From Heliopora coerulea (lineage: Eukaryota; Cnidaria; Anthozoa; Scleralcyonacea; Helioporidae): a stretch of DNA of 64,000 nt. The notes under the pieces were generated by a model. That model was not told the DNA's origin, did not search any database, and worked only from the letters and a program-made list of their open reading frames with translations. Every line of letters starts with the position of its first letter. The first letter of the stretch is position 1. The position numbers and the translations under genes are program-made. Positions 52,977-61,300 of the stretch are shown here, piece by piece. The DNA is taken from assembly GCA_030142905.1 (NCBI GenBank), contig JASJOG010000608.1, positions 1-64,000 on the forward strand, read 5' to 3'.

Positions 52977-54942
52977 GAGGCCAAATCAGTTAGTTTTGGC
53001 TTTATTTCAGTGATTTGAGGCGAACATTTCGTTACATTTTCCAGATGCAAGAATTTCGCCAAAAAGTAAAATGGTTAACCCATGATTTGTGACGATTCTT
53101 CGACCATTTCCAAAGTATCCCAGCAAGGTGAAAAGATGGTAGATTAGCTAAAGTTAGTAAATTTTGGACTAATTTGAGCGATTTTATGCCTACTTTTCAA
53201 TACTTTCGCGAGGTCGAAAAATTTGACCAAAAAGTAAAGGGGTTAAGCCACTGTTTTAGCCAATTTTTTGACCATTTTCCGAGTAACCCAAGAAGATGAA
53301 AAGATGGTAGATTAGCCCAAATGAGTTAATTTTGGACCTATTTGAGTGATTTTAAGCATTTTTTTGAATGAGTTATAGAGGTCACATAATTTGACAAAAA
53401 AGTAAAGGGGTTAACTCATGGTTCCTGGCGATTCTACTACCATTTTCAAAGTATTCCAACGGCGTCAAAAGATGGTAGATCAGCCCAATTGAGTGGTAGA
53501 TGGTAGATGGTGTATCAGCCCAACTGACGTGACTGGTCGAAAAATTTTACCAAAAGTAAACTCATGGTTCCTGGCGATTCTTCGACCACCAACTAATTTG
53601 AGTGTTCGAAAAATTTGCCCAAAAGTAAAGGGGTTCACCCATAGTTTTTGCCGATTTTTCGACAATTTTCAAAGTATCCCAAAAAGGTGAAAAGATGGTA
53701 GATTACTCCAAGTAAATTAATTTTTAGAAATGTTTGACCAAATTAGCCCTATTTTTTAATGTGTTCTTCAGGTCGAAGAATTTGACTAAAAAGTAATGGT
53801 ACTGATCCGTGGTGATTGGCGATGTTTCGACTATTTTCAAAGTATCTCAAGAACGTCAAAGCATGGTAGATTAGCCCGAATGAGTTAATTTTAGACCTAT
53901 TTGAACGATTTTAGGCATAGTTTTCAATGTGTTTTCGAGATCAAAAAATGTGACCACAAAGTAAAGGGGTTAAGCCATGGTTTTAAGCGATTCTTCAACC
54001 ATTTTCCAAGTATCTCAGCACGGGCAAAAGATGGTAGATTAGCTGAAACGAGTTAATTTTTGCGTGATTTGAGCGATGTTAGGCGTAGTTTTCGATGAGT
54101 TATCGCGATCGAAAAATTTAACAAAAAGTAAAGGGGTTAAGCCATGGTTTTAGGCGATTCTTCGACCATTTTCAAAGTATCCCAACCAGGTGAAAATATA
54201 TTAGATTGGCTGAAATGAGTTCATTTTGGCCTGATTTGAGCTATTTTAAGCCTAGATTTCAATGAGTTCTCGAGAACGAAGAATTTGACCAAAAAGTAAA
54301 GGAGTTAACTCATGGTTCTTGGCGTTTTTTCAGCCATTTTCGAAGCACTCCAACAAGGTTAAAAGACGGTAGATTAGCCGAAATGAATTAATTTCAGAGC
54401 TATTCAACTGATTTTAGGCGTAATTTTCAATGAGTTCTCGAAGTAGAAAAATTTGACCAGAAAGTAAAGGGGTTAACCCATGGTTTTCTATTTTTTTACC
54501 ATTTTCAAAGTATCCCAACAAGGTAAAAAATGGTAGATTAGCTGAAATGAGTTAATTTTGGCCTGATTTGAGCTATTGTAAGCCTAGTTTTGAGTGAGTT
54601 CTCGAGGTCGACAAATTTGACCAAAAAAATAATGAGGTTAACCCATGGTTTTTAGCAATTTTCTGACATTTTCAAAGTTTGTCAACAAGGTGAGAAGATG
54701 GTAGATTAGCCTAAATGAGTTAATTTTGGGCTGATTTGAGCGGTTTTAGGCGTAGTTTTCAACGAGTTCTCGAGGTGGATAAATTTGACCAAAACGTTAA
54801 AAGGTTAACCTATGATTTTTGGCGACTTTCCGACCAATTTTTGAAGTATTTCAACAAATATTGGCGCAAATGAGTTAATTTCTGACCTATTTGAGTTATT
54901 TTAAGCCTTTTTTTCAATGATTTCTCAAGTTCGAAAAATTTT
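52977..54942. repeat. Diverged 167-bp tandem satellite, about 12 units
   Basis: The motif AAAAAGTAAAGGGGTTAA and its variants recur at about 53061, 53229, 53396, 53551, 53621, 53788, 53956, 54123, 54291, 54460, 54623 and 54791. Spacing is 163-169 bp, except for one shortened unit and one truncated unit around 53396-53621. Each unit also carries GATTCTTCGACCATTTTC, AAAGATGGTAGATTAG and GAGTTAATTTTGG. Units differ by many substitutions, so the array is old. It shares no sequence with the large array. Confidence 0.93.
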
Positions 54943-54960
54943 GGTTTCTTTTTACTTTAG

Positions 54961-55037
54961 GATATGAAAATACTCAAGAAGATACATCAAACAGAAAAGA
55001 ATTTTCTTCAGATAATGATGATCGAAGTAGGAGATAG
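54961..55037 (+). CDS. Possible last exon of the tentative plus-strand gene
   Basis: TTTCTTTTTACTTTAG directly after the 167-bp satellite is a good acceptor. In the phase left by the exon at 45626 (one base), the frame reads Gly, YENTQEDTSNRKEFSSDN, then DDRSRR and TAG: a hydrophilic, plausible C-terminus. An alternative last exon at 46036 (after CTTTTTTCAG) also fits the phase and stops after 17 codons. If the link is right, both gypsy fragments and the 167-bp satellite lie in a 9.2-kb intron. Intermediate exons cannot be excluded. Confidence 0.25.
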
Positions 55038-55306
55038 CAAATTAGACTTTCATTAAGTAATATGGACATATTGTGTGGAATATGAAAATTACAATTTTAT
55101 TTTAATATTTAGTTCTTACAGTACACTTCAGTTTCAAAGGTCGAGAGGAATTGTAACAACAGCAACACGGACATGAAATTTGAAACACACAATACTGAGT
55201 GGAATTATTTTTATTGCTAAAATGTTGGTTAACCATTTGGCGCCCAAAGGTTTTTCTTCGCTTAATGAAATGGCCAGATGTCTGGCATGATAAGATTCTT
55301 GTAAAC
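55038..55306. other. Target region of the Penelope-like insertion
   Basis: AT-rich DNA that carries the second copy of CATTTGGCGCCCAA (55234-55247). Minus-strand frames here (for example 55102-55389) have no family signature. The stretch would be 3' UTR if the exon at 54961 is real. Confidence 0.35.
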
Positions 55307-55319
55307 CTCTTAGTAATGC
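55307..55319. repeat. Target-site duplication, left copy
   Basis: CTCTTAGTAATGC here is repeated exactly at 56151-56163, immediately bracketing the Penelope-like insertion. Thirteen bases falls within the usual range for Penelope target duplications. Confidence 0.8.
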
Positions 55320-55389
55320 CAGAAGATCGTAGAAGCACAAGTGCTAATAAAGACTTCAAGTAAACGACAAATTTCTTTATTGCATACAT

Positions 55390-55417
55390 GTTTCGGCAAA
55401 ACTCATGCCATCTTCAG
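55390..55417 (-). ncRNA. Hammerhead-like core in Penelope arm
   Basis: On the minus strand the arm reads CTGAAGATGGCATGAG then TTTTGCCGAAAC. This resembles the hammerhead ribozyme core (CUGANGA, a stem, then GAAAC) that Penelope-like elements are known to carry in their terminal repeats. One extra base lies between the first core strand and the GGCA/TGCC stem, so activity is doubtful. The other arm has lost the first core strand. Confidence 0.35.
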
Positions 55418-55639
55418 TGCAAATTATAATAGGTAATTTGCAAGCGATATTTATATGTGACCTGACAAACATTACAAGTGTATGGCTCATCTGATATAAA
55501 TTCTCACACATCTGTGTCAGAATGATTAATTACAAGTGTGTGACTGGTTAATGGAGGTGGTGGGAGTTGAAAGCAAGATGTAGAATTGTTAATGAAGTGT
55601 GGTGGAGAAAAACAGTTAAGAAGAAGAAGGAAAAAAATA

Positions 55640-55676
55640 ATATATATATATATGTGTGTGTGTGTGTATGTGTATT
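55640..55676. repeat. (TA)n(TG)n microsatellite
   Basis: A run of TA dinucleotides passes directly into TG dinucleotides inside the Penelope-like element, between the left arm and the coding remnant. Confidence 0.9.
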
Positions 55677-55680
55677 CGAA

Positions 55681-55908
55681 TTATAAGCTAAACATGGTGT
55701 TCAGATGAACTTGAACATTAAGTTCGGGTTTGAGTTTCTTAATATGTAGCGCTTCTTTGAGTTTAAGAGAAAGGACAGATTTATCGGAGTTTATGATTTT
55801 AAAACATGAAGAGTTATACTGAAGTTTGCAAGCAGAGGATTTTTGAAGGTGTTTTTTAATTTTTTTTTTCCTTCTTCTTCTTAAATGTTTTTGTCTACCA
55901 CACTTCAT
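55681..55908 (-). pseudogene. Penelope GIY-YIG endonuclease C-terminus
   Basis: The frame of 75 codons ends in LKLKEALHIKKLKPELNVQ followed by a short tail and stop. E-A-L-x-I-x-K-x-x-P-x-L-N is the characteristic end of the GIY-YIG endonuclease fused to Penelope reverse transcriptases, which nicks target DNA. The N-terminal part of the frame (Arg/Lys run) comes from the inverted terminal arm. Catalytic Tyr and Arg residues are missing, so this is a fragment. Confidence 0.75.
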
Positions 55909-56150
55909 TAACTATTCTACATCTTGCTTTCAACGCCCACCACCTCCATTAACCAGTTGCACCCTTGTAACTAATCATTCTGACACACATGTGTGAGAAT
56001 TTATATTAGATGAGTCATACGCTTGTAATGTTTATCAAGTCACATATAAATATCGCTTGTAAATAACCTATTATCATTTGTATAGAGAATAGCATGAGTT
56101 TTGCCGAAACATATATAAAGTTAAAGACATTTGTCGTTTACTTGAAGTCT

Positions 56151-56163
56151 CTCTTAGTAATGC
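56151..56163. repeat. Target-site duplication, right copy
   Basis: An exact repeat of CTCTTAGTAATGC from 55307-55319. Removing 55320-56163 would restore a continuous target sequence. Confidence 0.8.
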
Positions 56164-56439
56164 ATTTAAATTCGGAAGATTTTGCTGAAAGAAAGTTACT
56201 TTCTGAACTCTCTCATCAGTTGAATTGGTAAAAAAAGCTTTTGAATTTCCAGGATTTCAAAGCAAACACAACTGTGAACTTTGTGAACTCTGATGATGAA
56301 AGATTTGTTCTAAAAAGTCTGGAGAGTTAATACTGAAATAGGAAATTTATTAAACCTATGGAACAGTGCAAGTGTAGAAATTTTTCGACTTTGGCTATTA
56401 GTATTGCTGTTTTTATGATCAATTTCACATTATGTGATA

Positions 56440-57250
56440 AAGGCCCAGTGCTGTAACAATTTATTGGTAACTAGTTGTAGTTACAAGTCACAATGTATTT
56501 TTGTGAAAAAGTTACAAGTTACATTTATTGGCCTTAACAAGACGTCAATCTCGCGTCAGCATGGCAAGCTGAGCATCCAAATGATGGATACCTGACAAAT
56601 GCTTCAGAAATTAAAATGCAGAACAATGTTACTGGATGTGATTGCCATCGGCCAATCACGTACCAGTTAAAATGTTAAATTATATATGTTTTCTATATGT
56701 TTGGTCATGTTTTCGTCATATGCAGAAAGTAACGAACATTCGATTTGCAAATTGTAACTTGTATTCCTTTCGTTTTCAAGGTAGTTTTTGCAACTAGTTA
56801 CCGTTACATAATCGGAAAGGTCTGAGTAATGCCGAAATGTAAAGAGTAGGTAATTACTTTTTTTAGGTAACAGCAACGGTAACTCGTTAGATTTTAGGAA
56901 CACATAACTGTAACGGTAACTATGAAATAAAATAGAGTACTGCGTAGGCACTGTTGAAATCGGAGTGAAATAATTGGAAAGGTCTGAGTAATGCGGAAAT
57001 GTAAAGAGTAGTTTTCTAACGTTTCCAGCAAAGAAAACGAAGGTTTTCTTTTAGACGAAGGGCCTTCGCTCGAAACGTTACAAAATTTTTACATTACTCA
57101 GACCTTTGCGATTATTTCACTTCGATTTCAACAGTGCCAACGCAATACTCTATTTTATTTCATAGTTACCGTTACAGTCACCTAATAAAAGTAATGATTA
57201 TTACCTTTAAGTAGTGATTTGTAACGAAGTTATTTGCAGTAAACTCAGTT
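56440..57250. mobile_element. Non-autonomous foldback region with GTAAC motifs
   Basis: GTAAC/GTTAC motifs are scattered throughout (GTAACTAG, GTAACGGTAAC, GTTACCGTTACAG). Arms at 56908-57005 and 57087-57177 are inverted copies over about 92 bases, at roughly 90 percent identity by eye. A 36-base segment (GGAAAGGTCTGAGTAATG...) is also repeated directly at 56814 and 56976. CAGTGCTG at 56449 and CAGTTGTGGGC at 57247 faintly resemble hAT ends, where GTTAC subterminal repeats are common. No transposase is present. The family assignment is uncertain. Confidence 0.5.
57041..57080 (+). other. Palindrome with GAAAC in foldback spacer
   Basis: The spacer between the foldback arms contains CGAAGGGCCTTCG, a 6-bp palindrome around one base, followed by CTCGAAACGTTAC. 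The layout (stem then GAAAC) recalls Penelope terminal sequences, but the usual CTGANGA strand is not intact. The spacer may come from a different element than the arms. Confidence 0.3.
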
Positions 57251-57562
57251 GTGGGCCTGCTTGATTAAAATAGAAATGATTGTGATGCTGGTTGATATTT
57301 TTTATAATCTTGTAGTTTAGTTGTTAATCTTTAAATTGTTCTCGGTATAGCCTTAATCTGTTGTCGATGTAAACTAATAAAATGTAATAAAATATATTTT
57401 GAAAAAATACTTAATGGGAAAGTGATTAAGGGCAGGTGGTGGGGGAGGAAAGCGGGTGTTTTCCAAACTTCTACTGTGTATTAGTAGATTAAGATTTATT
57501 CTTTCACTCGGTCAGGGGTATGTTTATGGGGGAATAAAACGGGGTGGAAATTTATAGTCTTG

Positions 57563-57640
57563 AAAATAATATAATTTTGAAAATAAAAAATTAAAAAAAA
57601 TTAAAAAAATTTTGAAAAGAAAAATGAAAAATAAATGAAA
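57563..57640. repeat. A-rich low-complexity tract
   Basis: Runs of A with scattered T and G on the plus strand, without a clear period, between the foldback region and the 66-bp repeats. The preceding 57251-57562 holds nothing recognised. Confidence 0.7.
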
Positions 57641-57682
57641 CGGTCCCCATCTGAATTCAATTTTGATTTATTCAATAACGGG

Positions 57683-57880
57683 GAATTCCCCTGGGATTTG
57701 TTACACCAACTAAAAAATTGAATATTTGCCCATTTTGACTTGGGAAAAGAATTCTCTTGGGAATTATTATACCACCTGAAAAATCGAATTTCCGCCCATT
57801 TTGACTCGGGAAAAGAATTCCCCTGGGATTTATTACACCAACTGAAAAATCGAATTTTCGCCTATTTTGACTTGGTGTAA
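57683..57880. repeat. 66-bp tandem repeat, three copies
   Basis: GAATTCCCCTGGGATTTGTT and variants start at 57683, 57749 and 57815, exactly 66 bases apart. Because 66 is a multiple of three, the minus strand shows a repeating 22-residue frame (NPRGILFPSQNGRKFDF). I treat that as a by-product. The third copy contains AATAAA on the minus strand (57829-57834), a candidate poly(A) signal for the gene ending at 58255. Confidence 0.88.
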
Positions 57881-58254
57881 CAAATCCCATAAGAATTAGA
57901 ACTCCTTCGGGAATTGGAATTGGGGAAAAATTATCTCTAAAATAAAGCGCATGACAAACTTGCTAAAACAAACGGGAGCATAAGCGGTGAATATTGTTTT
58001 TTTTTATCGAACCAATACTTCTTTCAGTCTACATAATACCAACCTTTCCATACTTTAAAAAGTTTTCAAGAAAACCCATTTATATGAAACGCCTCTTTAA
58101 AGGCAACAATAAAAAATGCATAAACCTTTTTAAATAGCGTCGAAATATTTGGCACAAAATGCCCCTTATTGCTTTATGATCCTGCTTATTAACCCAATTA
58201 ATACAGTCGTGTATTATCGCTTGTGAACCACGTAATATTGTCATATATTCTTTC
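57881..58254 (-). other. Probable 3' UTR of the RGG-tail gene
   Basis: This lies directly beyond the stop codon of the minus-strand gene. It contains a weak TATAAA signal on the minus strand (58079-58084), with a better AATAAA at 57829-57834. No other feature is seen. Confidence 0.4.
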
Positions 58255-58331
58255 TCATTGACCACTTGTCCACTGTCCTCCGCGTCCCCGACGCTGATTT
58301 CCTCGTCCACCAAAAGTTGAATTGCCTCGTC
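58255..58331 (-). CDS. RGG-tail gene, last exon (RGG box)
   Basis: The acceptor is TTCACTTCACTCAG. In the phase set by the previous exon it reads RGNSTFGGRGNQRRGRGG then QWTSGQ and TGA at 58255-58257. Several RG/RGG motifs in 24 residues make a clear RGG box. Another frame of the same DNA is open for longer (to 58080) but would not join the upstream exon in phase. Confidence 0.68.
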
Positions 58332-61300
58332 CTGAGTGAAGTGAAGAAATAACCAAATGAACAATCTGAATTTCGGTAATTTTACCGTTAAAACTCCCGG
58401 TCACTCATGCGATCTTTTGCTTTTAAAAACGACGTAACGTTTTAAAAACACATCACCTCGCTGGGTCATCACCAAAATTGCACAGGTGCCCGCTGTTGCA
58501 GGGGCAACGCGACAGCTCGAATAATCGCAAAGAAGTTGCATCAAATCAAAAACTGTTCAATTTTTTGTGATAGTTTTTCGTTCTTGTCAATCGTGTGGCC
58601 ACCCGGCACTTTTCGTCTGCATAGGCGACGCAACTTTTTAATTTTAACCTAGTTAAGTAGCGAGTATTTAAGTAAGTTTTAACCTTTTGACCTTTCAAAC
58701 TCGTACTTGTATCGCATGCATGATTGAGCAGTAGTTAGACTCCAAAGTATGCTGCATCATATCCCTAACACGAGATGATTTTGCTTATCAAGGGGAGGCA
58801 TCCTGACTGGCTTGACCAAAGTTTTAGTCTGACTTTGAAAGAAACAATAGATTGCTGACGTTATGATAAAATTTAAACGTGTTTTATGAAACAAAAATTT
58901 CACAATTATTAAGTAAAAGTAGGCTTGAAACAAAACATCTGTGAATCAAAATTACCTGTTACTCAAGCTGTCTACTATGCATGATGACACAAGAAAGTAA
59001 TAAAGAAAAAATAGAAAAGGAAAGAGAGGAAGTGAAGTAATGTGAGAAATAAAGAAAGAGGGAAGGATATAAAAAGAAGGAAAGAAGAAAAGACAAAAAA
59101 TATAATAGCAGGAACACGAAATAAGTTTAAAGAAACACATAAAGGAAGTATTTCACTTTACCTTAGACGCGGCGAATTATCCTTCGTCCAGCTGAAGTTT
59201 GAACACCTTATTTTGAAGAAATGAACACGTAAATTCAGTAAGGTAAACACCAACATTTAAGCCTTGAGTAAATGACAATGCTAACTGGTACGCAAGTAGG
59301 TGTGTATATAACGTAAGCACTAAATCACGCATCATCAAAGACACACACATATATAAACATCCCTACAATGATACTAGCACACACAGCCCCATAAATCTTG
59401 GCTCATTGCAAATTGAGGATCATCCACCCCAGTCTAATGGTCTAATTAACTTCGGAAATGAGTAAAATGAAGTATAATAAACTTTTAAGTGATTCTCTTG
59501 GACTCATACTAGGCTTTTGTTATGTTATTCTTCATCATCGTTGAAAGTTGCAATATCTACATTTATTATATGGCTGAGCGCTTTTTTCGACCCGTAGGCA
59601 AATTTACGCGTGTTGATTGGTAGCTGAACGGTTCGATATTTTACGATATTGGACCGGTCCCAACAACTTTTTTATTGTAGACCGGTAGAATTTTGGTAGA
59701 ATAGTAACTCCATTGAGTAACGTTACCTCACGAAATAATGTTATTGCTATTATTCTATACAGTACACACGCATCAAAGTCAGTGGTTTTATGTTCTTGAG
59801 GTTCAGTGTCAACAAGACTCCCGAAATCTCGAGAGCTTTCCTGAGGATCCTAGCAGAGCAAATGATGACGGTTTTCGGCAATTCTTATGTCCTGATCTCA
59901 ATTCCGATGCTGTCTAGTCTCTTACCAGCGCTCCTTCGTCGCTCGGTGTGCACGAAAACTTCAGACAAATACCTTGCAGTACGGACCTCGTTCTCGATTG
60001 AAAGGTATTTAATTATATCACCTAGTTTTTCACAATTGGGAATTTAAGCAAACACTACTGCAAACGCAACGGCAACGTGTTGTTACAACGAAAATATTCA
60101 CTCAAAACAAAAGAAATGAATAATTTGAAGTCCCAAAAGTACTTTCAACACCGTCCTAATTCAACACAGCACGTGGGTCGAGGACTACGACTTCCACGAC
60201 TACGTTAGCACACAGTACGTAATTTTTTCGGAACTATTGAATGTTGAAATACTGACCTGAGCTGCTGAGTACAGTATCCGAGGCGTAAAAAACATTCACA
60301 CTTTATTACAACGTCGCTACAATGTTATTCTATTCAAATGCGTAAAGCTAAGTTATTTTGTTAAATGCCGTAGCCGTACTAACTTGGTTATGCAACAGCA
60401 CCTGGAAATAACTTCTGGACACCCAAATGATCATCACCCAAACCTTGTTGCATGGATTTCCGCCTCTAAGCACATACACCGCCACCCACCCACCACACTA
60501 AGATATCTAAAAATCTTGGTGGTATACCTGAAATGTGGCTCCTCGATACCTGGACGGATGTCTGAGCAGCTGGCCGACGGAGTTGGACAACATTAAGCTT
60601 GGGACTAGCTTCTTAATGAAAAACAAAATATTTCGGTGAATTTTACAGAAGCATATAATGGCTATGTTTTTTCAAATAAGAACTACGGGACTTTAAAAAG
60701 GCTGGGTTAGTTGTGAACTAAAGCTGTTTCTAGCGTCAACAACGAAAGAGTCGAAGCAAGTCATTGGAATTGATTCACGACAGAAACGGTAAAGGTCGAT
60801 ACCAAAAAGAAAATCCAAAACCTTAAACTAAGTTATCGCCGTGACTATTTAGTGGCTGAATCATTCCTTTTCTTAACGTCTCTCAAGAACTTTTAAATTG
60901 TCCTCGGTTGTCGTCGGGGTGCTACATATACTTTGGGTAGCTTGGGCAGCCGCTCTAGAGTTTGAAGAAACAGGAGGTTCAGGTTTGGATGATTTACATG
61001 TTTATTCTCCACAAGTTTCTTTAGCTAGACCTTTAAAATAACAGGAATCCATGTTAAAGATGGAAAATAGAGCATGAGAGTTTAAAAATTGCAGAAAGGT
61101 ACGTTTTGTTCATCTGAACGTGCTAAATTTTTGTGGTTCTGTGCAAGAAAACCCTGAGAATTTGTTTAGGACGGGGAAATAGAAATCGGTTGATAGAAAG
61201 TGGGGGGAATCGAAGTTAATTTCGAACTTCTTAAACAAATTGTCGTATAATCTAAAGTAAACTTGTGCTAAAAGCTAATTTATGCAAATATTTTAACGTG

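Larger units (their letters stand above)
55320..56150 (-). mobile_element. Short Penelope-like element with inverted terminal repeats
   Basis: This 831-bp insertion is flanked by a 13-bp direct repeat. Its arms, 55351-55640 and 55865-56150, are inverted copies of each other, starting AGACTTCAAGTAAACGAC and ending with the complement. Between them lies the C-terminal coding remnant of a GIY-YIG endonuclease and a (TA)n(TG)n tract. Inverted terminal repeats around a 5'-truncated body are a known Penelope arrangement. A 31-base tail with AATAAA (55346-55351) lies outside the left arm. The element lacks a reverse transcriptase and cannot move by itself. Confidence 0.82.

Noticed and set aside
56440..57250. 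Confident assignment to the hAT superfamily
   Set aside because: GTAAC motifs and faint CAGTG ends are suggestive, but the two ends do not form a clear terminal inverted repeat and no 8-bp target duplication was found.
57672..57890. Minus-strand 72-codon frame of 22-residue repeats as a protein
   Set aside because: Explained by three copies of a 66-bp repeat downstream of a gene; the open frame follows from the period being a multiple of three.
58080..58364. Minus-strand 94-codon frame (DEAIQLLVDEEISVGD...) as a coding exon
   Set aside because: It looks protein-like and its SVGD motif echoes the exon at 61442, but it is in the wrong phase for the upstream exon. The frame that does join gives an RGG box and a stop.
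60384..60596. Plus-strand 70-codon frame
   Set aside because: No domain, no splice support, and it lies inside an intron of the minus-strand gene.
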